From assembly GCF_000283655.1 (NCBI RefSeq), contig NC_016586.1, forward strand, positions 325,001-389,000: a stretch of DNA of 64,000 nt. The letters are read 5' to 3'. The notes below the pieces were generated by a model, which was not told the origin of the DNA, made no database searches, and saw only the letters and a program-made list of their open reading frames with translations. This DNA comes from Azospirillum lipoferum 4B (GTDB taxonomy: Bacteria; Pseudomonadota; Alphaproteobacteria; Azospirillales; Azospirillaceae). Both the position numbers and the translations under genes were made by a program. Below are positions 26,687 to 35,655 of this stretch, in pieces; within the stretch, counting starts at the first letter, position 1, and each line of letters starts with the position of its first letter.

Positions 26687-27454
26687 CTATGCGGATGGTG
26701 AAGGCCGCGGCAACCGCATAAGATGGTCCTCCACGAAATATTTCCGGCGCAGAAGCGCCATGAGACGCACCTTCAGGACATCCATTTCCTGCGCTTTTCC
26801 AACGAAATCATCGGCGCCGGCATTCAGGCTGATCATTAATTGCTCTTCGTCGTCCTGGCTGGTCAGTATGACGATCTGGAAGAACAAGCCGCGCTGACGC
26901 CGGAACCTGTCGAATCTTTCGCAGAGCTGCGTGCCGCTGGTTCCCGGCATCACCAGATCCAGGATGACGCAGTCCAGCCCGCCGCCGGAGAGCGCCGTCA
27001 CCGCCTCGTCGGCATTGCGGGCGGCGGTGACGGTGCAGCCTTCCTGCTCCAGCTCGGCGCGCAGGAATTCGCGGTAGGTCGCGCTGTCGTCGACGATCAG
27101 GATGCGGGCGCGGCGGAAGATCTCCGGCACCGTCGGCGGCGCGCTGCGCCGCTCCAGCACGGCGCAGGCTTCGTCCACCACCGCCTTGGGATCGGACGGG
27201 TCGTGCTCGCCGGCGCCGCGGCCGAGCACCAGAACGGCGGCATCGCTGCGCGCCCGCAGTTCCGCCAGACCGGTCGGGCCGGCAAGCTCGCCCTCGACGA
27301 TCAGCAGATCCTGGGCAGTGCCGGCGATCTCGGCCAGGGCCGGCTCGATGCCTTCGACGCAGACGGTCTCCAGGCCGCGCTCCTCCAGCAGCAGCTTCAG
27401 CAGAAGCCCCTGCGTCTGGGAGCCCATGACAACCAAGGTGCGGAGTCCGTTCAT
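26687..27454 (-). CDS. double-receiver response regulator without output domain
   Basis: A 255-residue protein with two receiver-like halves. The first (about 1-105) has lost the acidic pair and acceptor Asp (LRTLVVMGSQTQG, LLIVEGELAG) and is degenerate. The second (about 115-245) is intact: LIVDDSATYR, acceptor Asp in VILDLVMPG, Thr in ILTSQD, Lys in VGKAQE. The protein ends just after a helix (MALLRRKYFVEDHLMR) of the sort that normally joins a receiver to a GGDEF or kinase domain, but no output domain follows in this frame. The start overlaps the CheB stop by 4 bases. Confidence 0.85.
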   Translation of the reverse strand: MNGLRTLVVMGSQTQGLLLKLLLEERGLETVCVEGIEPALAEIAGTAQDLLIVEGELAGPTGLAELRARSDAAVLVLGRGAGEHDPSDPKAVVDEACAVLERRSAPPTVPEIFRRARILIVDDSATYREFLRAELEQEGCTVTAARNADEAVTALSGGGLDCVILDLVMPGTSGTQLCERFDRFRRQRGLFFQIVILTSQDDEEQLMISLNAGADDFVGKAQEMDVLKVRLMALLRRKYFVEDHLMRLPRPSPSA

Positions 27455-28581
27455 GACGCCATCTTATCGTCGGAGGTCAGTTGCAGCAGCCGTCCGGCCA
27501 CCCGGTCGAGAGGCAGTTCCTCCACCGCACCGCCCAACCGCACCGCGGTGCCCGGCATGCTGTGGATCACCGCCGTGGAGGCGTGTTCGGCAATGGTGTA
27601 GGCCCCAACCTTATGCATGTCCACCAATCCCCGCGCGCCGTCCTCGCCCATGCCGGTCAGCAGCACGCCGATTCCGGACGCGCCATAGGCGCGCGCCATC
27701 GACCGGAACAGCTCCTCGCCGGACGGGCGCTGGCCGCAGACCAGCGGGTCGTCGGACAGGCGGATGATGCCGTTCTCCACCCGCATATGCCGGTCGCCGG
27801 GCGCGACATAGACGATGCCCGGCCGCGGGACCAGCCCCGCCTCGCCCAGCTTGACCGGCAGGGGGGAAACGGTTCCCAGCCAATTGGCGAAGCCGGCCAT
27901 GAAGGGGGCGCCCATATGCTGGACCACGAAGACCGGCAGGGGATAGCCCGGCGACAGGTCCTTCAGCACCCGCGCCAGCGCCGCCGGCCCGCCGGTGGAG
28001 GCGACCAGCCCGACCGCCCGGAAACGCCGCAGGCGACCGTCGGCCGTCACCGCCGCATCGGGCAGACCGCCATCGGGGGCGTCGTTGGGGGCGCCGTCGG
28101 GCGGGGCGGCGCTGTTGGCCGGACGCGGCGGCCGGGCGGTGATGCGGTGGCGGATCACCTTCACCTGGCTCATGATGACCAGCTGGGTGCAGAGATGATG
28201 CGCCACCGTCTGGTAATCGGCGCGCGCCACGCTGCCCGGCTTCTCCACCACCGCCAGCGCGCCGGCCTGCAGCGCCCGCATGGGGATATCGAGGTCGCGC
28301 ACGTCCGACGCTACCACCACGATCGGCAGCGGGTTCTGGCGCATGATGCGGCTGGTCACCTCGAACCCGTCGATGCCCGGCAGGCGGATGTCGAGCGACA
28401 CCACGTCGGGCACCGCCCGCTCGATCATCCGCAGCGCCTGCTCGCCGCTGGATGCGATGCCTGCCACCTCCAGCCGCGGGTCGGCGCCGATGACGTGGCT
28501 GAGCAGCTGCTGGATGACGGGGCTGTCCTCGACCACCAGCACACGGATGCGTCGGGAGCCCGCTTTCTCCGGCCCGCTCAC
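27451..28581 (-). CDS. cheB: CheB-type chemoreceptor methylesterase
   Basis: A 376-residue CheB with receiver (VLVVEDSPV, acceptor Asp64 in VVSLDIRLPG, Lys in VVEKPGS), a Pro/Ala-rich linker (about 165-195) and the methylesterase domain with its catalytic triad: Ser in VASTGGPAAL, His in FVVQHMGAPF, Asp in TGMGEDGARG. It removes methyl groups from receptors, resetting the signal. It starts with GTG at 28579-28581, inside the stop region of cheA (GTGA overlap), so it is translationally coupled. It corresponds by order to WspF. Confidence 0.92.
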   Translation of the reverse strand: MSGPEKAGSRRIRVLVVEDSPVIQQLLSHVIGADPRLEVAGIASSGEQALRMIERAVPDVVSLDIRLPGIDGFEVTSRIMRQNPLPIVVVASDVRDLDIPMRALQAGALAVVEKPGSVARADYQTVAHHLCTQLVIMSQVKVIRHRITARPPRPANSAAPPDGAPNDAPDGGLPDAAVTADGRLRRFRAVGLVASTGGPAALARVLKDLSPGYPLPVFVVQHMGAPFMAGFANWLGTVSPLPVKLGEAGLVPRPGIVYVAPGDRHMRVENGIIRLSDDPLVCGQRPSGEELFRSMARAYGASGIGVLLTGMGEDGARGLVDMHKVGAYTIAEHASTAVIHSMPGTAVRLGGAVEELPLDRVAGRLLQLTSDDKMAS

Positions 28582-30821
28582 AGCAGCCGCCGGATGCCGG
28601 CCAGAAGCTCGTTCTGGTCGAAGCGCGTCTTGACGATGTAGGCGTCGGCGCCCAGCCGCAGGCCGCGTTCGCGGTCCTCGTCGCTGGCGCGCGAGGTGAC
28701 GAGGATCACCGGGATCTCCGCCAGATGCTTGTCCGCCTTCACCGCCTGCAACAGGGCGAAACCGTCCATGCGCGGCATCTCGACGTCGCTGATGATCAGG
28801 CCAACCTCCATCCCTTCCGACAGGCGCTCCAGGGCCTCGCGCCCATCCACGCATAGCGTCACCCGATAACCATGGGCTTCGAGGATGCTCTTTTCCAGCG
28901 TGCGGGTGGTGATGCTGTCATCGACAACCAGGATATGCGCGCGGGCAGGGGTGGCTTCCTCCGCAGGGCGGGCCGGGGCGGGCAGGATGCTTCCGGGCAG
29001 CGGCATCAGGCCGGGAATGTTCAGCACCAGCGCCGGCCCGCCATCGTCCATCAGCGCGGTGCCGAGATAGCGTCCGGAATCGAGCCCGATCTCATCCGCC
29101 GCGGTCACCACCGTCTCGCGCGTGGCGACGAAGCGGTCGACCGCCAGCGCCAGCCGCCGGTCCGCCGCCCGCACCACCGCGAGCGACAGCGACCGTTCGG
29201 CGCTCGGCACAACCGGCGCCTCCATGCCCAGCAGCGCCGCCAGCGAGGTGACGGGGATTTCCTCCTCGCCGATGCGGATCATCGGGGTGCCGACGCCGGA
29301 GAACAGCGATTCCGCGCTGGTGGTGCGCAGCCGGACCACGTCGGCCGACGGGATCGCCAGGATCTGGTCCTGCACGGCGACGAAAACCAACCGCTGGCTC
29401 AACAGGCTCAGCGGCACCTCGATGGTGACGGCGGTGCCGCCCTCCGGCCGGTCGGCGATGGTCAGGTTGCCCTGCAGCCGCTCCACCTCCCGCCGGGCGA
29501 TGGCCAGCCCCATGCCGCGCCCGGCCAGTTCGGTGGTGCGGGCGGCGGTGGAGAAGCCGGCATGGAACAGGAATTCGGTCAACCGTTCGAGCGGCATCTC
29601 CTCGCCCGACGACAGCTCGTCGGCATCGATCAGCCCACGCTCCGCCGCCTTGCGCAGGATCGCGCCGCGGTCCAGCCCGCGCCCGTCATCCTCGATGCGC
29701 AGGCGCAGGCGCGAGCCCTCCACCGACGCGGCGATGGTGACGCGCGCCGCCGGCCGCTTGCCCAGCGCCAGCCGCTCAGCCGGCGTCTCGATGCCGTGGC
29801 TGATGGCGTTCCGCGCGATGTGCAGGATCGGGTCCTTCAGCCGCTGCAGGACGGCGCGGTCGGCCTCCACCTCCAGCCCGCGGACATCGACCTCGACCTC
29901 CTTGCCTTCGGCCCGGCTGATGTCGCGCACCATGCGGCCCAGCCCGCCCAGCTGGTTCTCCGCCGGCAGCATGCGCAGCCGCCGCATGTCCTGCTGGAAG
30001 CCGCCGCCCCAGCGCCGCATCGACCACAGCAGCCGGTCATGGCTGCGATGCGCGGAATCCAGCGCCCCGCCCAGCGCGCGGAAGCGCCGCTCGAACGCCA
30101 TCAGCGCCGGCAGGGCGCCGCGCCCGTCCAGCGCGTCCGCCCCCTCGTCCAACTGGGCGCCGCGCCCGATCTGCACCCGCAGATGGCGCCACGCCCGGTC
30201 CAGCGCCCGCCATTCCCGGCGCATCGCCCGCAATTCCTCGCCGAGCCCGGCCTGGGCCTCCACCTCCGGCAGCAGGGCCGACGCGGTCTCCGACAGCCGC
30301 TCCAGCCCTTGCGCCGCGATGCGGACCAGCGCCGCGGAGTCGGCATCGACCGCCTCGGCGCGCGGCCGCGGCGCCCGGCGCTCCGCCCGTGCCGGGGGTG
30401 CCGGGGTCGCCATGCTTCGGGCGGGCGGCTGGGTGTCGCCGTTCCGGCCGCCGGCCAGCCCGTCGAGATCTGCAAGCACGCCGGCGATCTCCACCTCCTC
30501 GCCGCCCTGCAGCGACCAGGCGACCAGATCCTCGATGGCGTCGAGCGCCCGGCGCACCACGGCGATGGCGGCGGCATCCAGCACCGCTTCGCCTTTCTGC
30601 ACCGCGATGAAGGCGGCCTCCAGCCGGTGGGAGATCGCCTCCACCTCCGGCAGGTCGACGGCGCGGGCGGCGCCCTTCAGGCTGTGGGCGCGCCGGTGGA
30701 TGTCGACGAGGTCCGGCGCCTCCCCGGTGGCCTCGGCCTCGCGCAGCCCGGCGCGGATCACCGCGAGATGATCCTTGTGCTCAAGCTCGAACGCGGCGAG
30801 CAGGCGCTGGCGGATGTCCAT
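28578..30821 (-). CDS. cheA: CheA hybrid kinase with C-terminal receiver (WspE-like)
   Basis: A 747-residue chemosensory kinase. It has an Hpt domain with phospho-acceptor His46 (RRAHSLKGAARAV), a variable region, dimerisation helices and an ATPase domain (ISHGIETPAERLALGK, DDGRGLD, GRGMGLAIAR). A CheW-like regulatory domain (about 490-610) and a full receiver domain follow (about 625-747; LVVDDSITTR, acceptor Asp in ISDVEMPRMDG, Lys in VKTRFD). A CheA-receiver fusion is typical of Wsp, Frz and Che3 pathways. It lacks an obvious P2 CheY/CheB-docking domain. The start has CCGGGAAGTTCCCTG. It lies downstream of the MCP gene, with 268 bases of palindromic repeats between. Confidence 0.92.
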   Translation of the reverse strand: MDIRQRLLAAFELEHKDHLAVIRAGLREAEATGEAPDLVDIHRRAHSLKGAARAVDLPEVEAISHRLEAAFIAVQKGEAVLDAAAIAVVRRALDAIEDLVAWSLQGGEEVEIAGVLADLDGLAGGRNGDTQPPARSMATPAPPARAERRAPRPRAEAVDADSAALVRIAAQGLERLSETASALLPEVEAQAGLGEELRAMRREWRALDRAWRHLRVQIGRGAQLDEGADALDGRGALPALMAFERRFRALGGALDSAHRSHDRLLWSMRRWGGGFQQDMRRLRMLPAENQLGGLGRMVRDISRAEGKEVEVDVRGLEVEADRAVLQRLKDPILHIARNAISHGIETPAERLALGKRPAARVTIAASVEGSRLRLRIEDDGRGLDRGAILRKAAERGLIDADELSSGEEMPLERLTEFLFHAGFSTAARTTELAGRGMGLAIARREVERLQGNLTIADRPEGGTAVTIEVPLSLLSQRLVFVAVQDQILAIPSADVVRLRTTSAESLFSGVGTPMIRIGEEEIPVTSLAALLGMEAPVVPSAERSLSLAVVRAADRRLALAVDRFVATRETVVTAADEIGLDSGRYLGTALMDDGGPALVLNIPGLMPLPGSILPAPARPAEEATPARAHILVVDDSITTRTLEKSILEAHGYRVTLCVDGREALERLSEGMEVGLIISDVEMPRMDGFALLQAVKADKHLAEIPVILVTSRASDEDRERGLRLGADAYIVKTRFDQNELLAGIRRLL

Positions 30822-30846
30822 CAGGGAACTTCCCGGCTCGTCACTT

Positions 30847-30946
30847 GTCCCCTCTCCCCCCGGCTTTCGCGCAAACGAAGTTTGCGCTGTCGCGGCAGGC
30901 GGACCGAAGGTCCGCTGAGAGCGGGGAGAGGGTTAGGGTGAGGGGG
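30847..30946. repeat. palindromic repeat between mcp and cheA
   Basis: Outer arms CCCCTCTCCCCCCG and CGGGGAGAGGG enclose two further hairpins, GCGCAAAC/GTTTGCGC and GCGGACC/GGTCCGC. It belongs to the same broad CCCTCTCCC-type repeat class as the elements near 43.2, 59.5 and 62.3 kb but differs in its centre. Confidence 0.75.
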
Positions 30947-31015
30947 GAGCGAGGCGTGGATCCCCGAAGATCGTATAGTGCCGGCATTTCCAGCGGCATC
31001 ACGCAACGCATCCCC

Positions 31016-31056
31016 CTCACCCCGACCCTCTCCCCGGGGGGGAGAGGGGGAGTGGG
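31016..31056. repeat. short CCCTCTCCCC/GGGGAGAGGG hairpin repeat
   Basis: A compact unit containing CCCCGACCCTCTCCCCGG followed by GGGAGAGGG, just after the mcp stop on the leftward strand. It could act as a terminator or attenuator between mcp and cheA. Confidence 0.6.
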
Positions 31057-31089
31057 ACGTGGGAGAGAGGGAAGGGCACATCATCCGCG

Positions 31090-32778
31090 TCACACCCGGT
31101 AGTTCCGCACCGCCTCGACCAGTCCCTGGCCGAGGTTGTTCAGGTTCGCGGCGGCGCCTTCCAGCTGGCGGGTGCCGGCGGCGGTCTGGCTGCTGGCCTC
31201 GCGGATGTTCTGCAGTGCCTGGATCACCTGCTCCAGGCCGATCTGCTGCTGGTTGGTGCCGGCGACGATCTGCTGGAAGGCCAGCACGCTCTCCTGGATG
31301 TTCTCCGCCATGGTGCGGATGGTGGATTGGGTGGCGTCGGTCTGGCGCTTGCCGGCGGCGACGCGCTTCACCGCTTCCTCCGTCAGCATGACCGAGGCGT
31401 TGATGCCGTGTTGGATCTCCGACAGGTTGGAGCGGACCTGCGCGGTCGCCTCCTTCGACTGGTCGGCCAGGCTCTTGATCTCGCCCGCCACGATGGAGAA
31501 GGTGCGGCCATGCTCGCCGGCCGCCGCCGCCTCGATGGCGGCGTTCAGCGCCAGCAGGTGGCAGCGCTCGGCGATGTCGTTCACCGTCACGATGATCTCG
31601 CCGATGGCCTGGGTGCGCTCCGACAGCATGACGATGTTCTCGGCCACCGCCTCGGCCTGTTCACGGATGGCGTCCATCGCCTGGATGGTGTCGTCGACCG
31701 CCTTCATGCCGGAATGGCTGGAGGTCGCCACCGTCTGGGCGCCATGGGCGACGTCCTGGGCGCGGCGGTTGATCTGGGCGCCGGATTCGGTGATCTCCGA
31801 CAGGGTGGCCGTGGTCTGCTCCACCGCCGCCAGCTGTTCGGCGACGCTGGCCGACTGCTGCTGGGTCGAGGCGCGGATCTGCGCGGTGGCGGCGTGGACG
31901 CTCTCGGCGGTCTCGCGGGTGGTGCGGGCCATCGACTTCAGCCGGCCGGCCATCTCGTTCAGATGCTGGCCCAGGATGGCCAGCTCGTCCTTGCCGGGGA
32001 TGGCGACCTCCTGCGTCAGGTCGCCGTGGCCGATCCTGGTGACGAAATCGATGGCGCGGCCGAGCCGGCGGGTGATGGAGCTGCCGATCAGATAGGCCAC
32101 CCCCACCGCGATCAGGAAGACGATGACCAGCGCGACGATGGACGACTGGATCGCCGAGTTGTAGATCGCCCGGATGTCGCCGCGGCCGGTCTCCGTCAGG
32201 TTGTCGATGGCGGTCTGGGCGGCGGCGATGCGCGCCTCCATGTTCTTGCGCAGCTCGTCCACCCGTTGGCGGCGTAGCAGCGCCTCGGGCACCTGGTTGC
32301 GCTCCAGCATGGTGTAGATCGTCCGCGCCTCCTCACCCACCATGGCGATGGCGCGGCTCATCTCGTTGACCGCGGTGTCCAGCTCGACCCAGCCCTTGCG
32401 GCGGCTGTCGGTCACGCTGTAGGAGGAGCGCTCCGCCACCATCGCGCGCAGCCGGCCCAGCGTGTCGCGCAGCTTCGCCCCGACCTCGTCGTAATGCCGG
32501 TGCAGCGGTATCATGATGGCCGGGATGTCCACGACCCTCCCTTCGGCATTGGCGACGGTGACGGCGTTCAGCGCGGTCTCGCGCGTGCTGCGCAGCTCCG
32601 CCTGCAGGTTGCCGACGTCGGTCACCAGATTGGCGGCCTCGGTGTCGTAGCTGGACACCGCCATGATGACGGTCAGCGCGTCGGAGAAACGCGCCATCTG
32701 GTACAGCGCCAGCAGCGCGGTCAGGACGCAGACCACGCCGAACCCCAGGACCAGCTTGTGCGCGACTTTGATGTTCAT
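31090..32778 (-). CDS. methyl-accepting chemotaxis protein with divergent signalling tip
   Basis: A 562-residue receptor: TM1 (about 10-30), a helical-bundle periplasmic sensor (about 32-210), TM2 (about 213-235), HAMP (about 236-290) and a long cytoplasmic coiled coil. The hairpin tip is unusual: NDIAERCHLLALNAAIEAA replaces the common IAEQTNLLALNA form, and GEHGRTFSIVAGEIKSLADQ follows. There is no C-terminal pentapeptide for CheR docking; the protein ends in VEAVRNYRV. The start has CTGGAGTCCGAGA. By position it is the receptor (WspA-like) of this operon, although it sits after the CheW/CheR genes rather than first. Confidence 0.93.
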   Translation of the reverse strand: MNIKVAHKLVLGFGVVCVLTALLALYQMARFSDALTVIMAVSSYDTEAANLVTDVGNLQAELRSTRETALNAVTVANAEGRVVDIPAIMIPLHRHYDEVGAKLRDTLGRLRAMVAERSSYSVTDSRRKGWVELDTAVNEMSRAIAMVGEEARTIYTMLERNQVPEALLRRQRVDELRKNMEARIAAAQTAIDNLTETGRGDIRAIYNSAIQSSIVALVIVFLIAVGVAYLIGSSITRRLGRAIDFVTRIGHGDLTQEVAIPGKDELAILGQHLNEMAGRLKSMARTTRETAESVHAATAQIRASTQQQSASVAEQLAAVEQTTATLSEITESGAQINRRAQDVAHGAQTVATSSHSGMKAVDDTIQAMDAIREQAEAVAENIVMLSERTQAIGEIIVTVNDIAERCHLLALNAAIEAAAAGEHGRTFSIVAGEIKSLADQSKEATAQVRSNLSEIQHGINASVMLTEEAVKRVAAGKRQTDATQSTIRTMAENIQESVLAFQQIVAGTNQQQIGLEQVIQALQNIREASSQTAAGTRQLEGAAANLNNLGQGLVEAVRNYRV

Positions 32779-32836
32779 TCTCGGACTCCAGCCCCGGACG
32801 GCTCAAATGCAGGTGGATCGGTCTTGACGGCAGGCT

Positions 32837-33442
32837 TCAGGTCTTCACGGCGTCGAGCAGGGCCGCCATGTCGAGGATCGCCATGCGGTCCCCGGCGATT
32901 GCCCTGACCAGCGGCCCGGCCTCCGCCGGGGCGGGGGTGCGCGGCGGGACGATGTCGGCGACCCGCTCCACCTCCCTCAGCCGCAGCGCCGCCGGGCGGC
33001 CGCCGGTGCGCAGGACCACGGCATAGCCGGGCTGTTCCGCCTCGGTCCCGGCGCCCGGACCGCTCCCGCACAGCCGGTCGACGTCGAACAGCCGCATCAC
33101 CCGGCCGGCGACGGCGATCACCCCCAGCACGGCGTGCGGCGCTCCCGGCACGCGGGCCAGCCGCGGCATCGGGACGATCTGGCCGAGATGGCGCAGCTCC
33201 AGCCCATACAGCGTCTCGGCCCCGCGCGCGACGAGCATGGGGATGCCGGCGCTCTCCCGGTCGAAGGCGGGCGGCGGTTCGGCGAGTTCCTCGGCGCGGC
33301 GGTCCAGCAGGGCGTCGGCCCAGGGACCGCGGCCGGCGAAGCTCTGCGCCAGGACGGCATTGCGGTGCGCCAGCCTTTCGTGCACCTCCTGCCAGTCGAT
33401 GGGGCTGTCTTTAGCCCGTCCTTGGGAAGGATTCCGGTCCAT
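32837..33442 (-). CDS. cheW: CheW-like coupling protein (WspD-like)
   Basis: A 201-residue protein. Residues 1-60 are a helical extension (DWQEVHERLAHRNAVLAQSF) and the CheW fold follows, starting near ESAGIPMLVARGAETLYGLE and including GVIAVAGRVMRLFDV and REVERVADIVPPR. The N-terminal extension is typical of WspD-type CheW proteins. It bridges receptor and CheA. The start overlaps the cheR stop by 4 bases (ATGA). Confidence 0.88.
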   Translation of the reverse strand: MDRNPSQGRAKDSPIDWQEVHERLAHRNAVLAQSFAGRGPWADALLDRRAEELAEPPPAFDRESAGIPMLVARGAETLYGLELRHLGQIVPMPRLARVPGAPHAVLGVIAVAGRVMRLFDVDRLCGSGPGAGTEAEQPGYAVVLRTGGRPAALRLREVERVADIVPPRTPAPAEAGPLVRAIAGDRMAILDMAALLDAVKT

Positions 33443-34869
33443 CAGCCCTCCTCGCCGGTTAGCCACAGGTCGAGCATCCCGCGCAGCTCCTGCACGGTCA
33501 GTCCGCCGCCCTCCATCACCGCCCCGTCGTCGGCAAGGCTCTCCAGCGCTTCGCGGGCGTTGCGGAAATGGCGCTGCGCCGGGACCAGCCTGCCGCGGCG
33601 CCAATAGGCCAGCGCCAGATGATAGTCGGCCAGCACGAAGTGCGGGTCGAGATACAGCGCCCGCTTGAAGGCCGCGACCGGATCGCCGACGCCCAGCTCC
33701 TCCTCCACCAGCCCCAGCTGGTAATGGGCGGCGGGGTCCATCCGGTTGGCCTCCACCCGCGCCAGACAGGCTTCCAGCAGGGAGGAGCGCTCGTTGGTCT
33801 CCACCTGATCGGGCGGGGTGGGGGCTGCGGGCGGGGTTGCCGCCCCGGATGGCGCCCCGGATGCTGCCCTGGACTGTGCCTTCGCCGCGGGCTTGGCCGC
33901 CGCCGTGCGCCGCGGCTTGGCGGCCGGCATCGGCGCCGCTGCGGCCGGGGACGGGCTCGGCGTGGCGGCCGGCGCCGGGGCGGCCCGGTCGCCCTGCTTG
34001 CGGTAGAGGGTGGCGCCGGGGACCGAAACCGGGATGAAAAGCTCGTTCATCTGCGGCCCGGCCTCGGCATGGCCGACCACCAGCCATCCGCCGTCGGCCA
34101 GCGCGCCGTGCAGGTTTCCCAGCAGCCGGTGCCGCGTCACCTCGTCGAAATAGATCATGACGTTGCGGCAGAGGATGATGTCGAAATGCCCGATGCCGTG
34201 GGGATAGGACGGGATGGCTCCTTCCACCAGATTGAACGGCATGAAGCTGGTCCATTGCCGGTATTTCGGCTTCACCGACCACAGCTTGTCCCGGCGGTCG
34301 AAGCAGGCCTCCAGCGTCTCCGGCGACAGGCCGCGCACCGCCCAGTCGCCATAGGTGCCGCGGCGGGCCTGCTCCAGGAAGGCGCCGTTGATGTCGGTGC
34401 CGACGATGTGGACCTGCCAGCCTTCCAACTGGTCGGCGAAATGCTGCTTCAGCAGGATTTCCATCGTGTAGGCTTCCGGCCCGATGGAACAGCCCGCACT
34501 CCAGATCCGCAGCAGCCGCGTCGTCTGGTTGCGGCGGATGCATTCCGGAATGGCGACGGCGCGCAGCGCGTCGAACTGCTCGATGTAGCGGAAGAAGAAG
34601 GTCTCCCCCACCGCCAGCTCGTTGATCAGCCCCTGATACTCCGGCCCGCCCGGTCCCTGCGCCTCCAGCGCCGCCAGATAGCCGGCGACCGTCGTGACCC
34701 GGCCGAAGGGCAGGCGGCGGTTGATCCGCTCGGCGAAGGCGGACTCCTTGTCGGCGTAATAGGCGAGCCCGGTGGCGTCGATCACCATCGCCTTCAGGCG
34801 CGGGAAATGCGGGTCGCGGCGGATCGCCTCGATGGCGGCCGCGGCGGCGGCGGGATTGGCCGGTGTCAT
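33442..34869 (-). CDS. cheR: CheR methyltransferase with TPR extension (WspC-like)
   Basis: A 475-residue protein. Residues about 10-270 are the CheR methyltransferase, with SAM-site segment LLRIWSAGCSIGPEAYTM and FDIILCRNVMIYFD. A Pro/Ala-rich linker (about 285-360) leads to a tetratricopeptide-like region (about 370-450, HYQLGLVEEELG and YHLALAYWRRGR). CheR-TPR proteins are hallmarks of Wsp/ACF pathways; the TPR part probably replaces pentapeptide tethering, fitting the pentapeptide-free receptor next door. It overlaps both neighbours by 4 bases. Confidence 0.92.
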   Translation of the reverse strand: MTPANPAAAAAAIEAIRRDPHFPRLKAMVIDATGLAYYADKESAFAERINRRLPFGRVTTVAGYLAALEAQGPGGPEYQGLINELAVGETFFFRYIEQFDALRAVAIPECIRRNQTTRLLRIWSAGCSIGPEAYTMEILLKQHFADQLEGWQVHIVGTDINGAFLEQARRGTYGDWAVRGLSPETLEACFDRRDKLWSVKPKYRQWTSFMPFNLVEGAIPSYPHGIGHFDIILCRNVMIYFDEVTRHRLLGNLHGALADGGWLVVGHAEAGPQMNELFIPVSVPGATLYRKQGDRAAPAPAATPSPSPAAAAPMPAAKPRRTAAAKPAAKAQSRAASGAPSGAATPPAAPTPPDQVETNERSSLLEACLARVEANRMDPAAHYQLGLVEEELGVGDPVAAFKRALYLDPHFVLADYHLALAYWRRGRLVPAQRHFRNAREALESLADDGAVMEGGGLTVQELRGMLDLWLTGEEG

Positions 34870-35447
34870 GCCGCACCGTCCCAACGGGCCAGCCGCCGTT
34901 CCTCCGCCGCGCGGAAGGCGTCGAGCAGGCGGCCCTCCGCCTCGCTCAGCAGCCGGTCGGGGTCGAGCAGCGTCACGGTGCCGGCACGGCCGGTCACCCG
35001 GTCCGGGAAGGCGCCGGCCGCACAGCCGTTGAAGGACAGCGACGGGTCGGAGGCCACGCGATCCTCCGCCGGCAGCGCCACGTCGCCATGGACCTGATCG
35101 ACCAGCAGGGCGGTCGGACGCCCCTGCCAGGTGATCAGGATCAGCGGCGCGTAAAGCCCGCTCTCCCCGCCGCCGCCGCCCTCCGCCAGGTCCAGCAGAA
35201 CGCCCAGGCGCAGGACCGGCACGATTTCCCCATGATAACGGAACACCCCCTCGACGGGCTGGGGCGCGGTCGGCAGACGGTCGAGCCGCGGCAACGGCAG
35301 AAAGCGCCGCACGGCTTCCACCGGCAGCGCCAGCGCTTGGCCGGCAACCGAGAAAACGACGCAACGGAAGGGCGATGGCGCGGAAGGGCCATGGGAGGTG
35401 CCTGGGGAGGTGCTTTGCGTGGGGCTTTGCGTGGGGTGCGGTGACAT
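34866..35447 (-). CDS. cheW: CheW-like coupling protein, first gene of the che operon (WspB-like)
   Basis: A 193-residue CheW protein, conserved from FRCVVFSVAGQALALPVEAV, with VEGVFRYHGEIVPVLRLGVLLD and PTALLVDQVHGDVAL. The C-terminal tail is Arg/Glu-rich. Two CheW paralogues flanking a CheR-TPR is the Wsp arrangement. The start is uncertain: the ATG at 35445-35447 is chosen, and one at 35481-35483 would add 12 residues; neither has a strong site. The operon promoter should lie in the 208 bases shared with the divergent maoC-type gene. Confidence 0.85.
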   Translation of the reverse strand: MSPHPTQSPTQSTSPGTSHGPSAPSPFRCVVFSVAGQALALPVEAVRRFLPLPRLDRLPTAPQPVEGVFRYHGEIVPVLRLGVLLDLAEGGGGGESGLYAPLILITWQGRPTALLVDQVHGDVALPAEDRVASDPSLSFNGCAAGAFPDRVTGRAGTVTLLDPDRLLSEAEGRLLDAFRAAEERRLARWDGAA

Positions 35448-35655
35448 CCGTCCGTCGATGGTCTGGAATCCGACCGGGACCATGCCCGATCGCGATTGGA
35501 ATGCGAATTACGCCAAAGGTTTACGTCGGACGGCCTATGCCCTGCCCGCCGAAATCGGGACCTTTGCCGGATTGCTTTGCCGGTCTACTGTCTTCGGCCA
35601 TGCCCGGAAACTGGCAACGACCAGCCAGACCAACGACAAAGGGAGAGACGAGACG

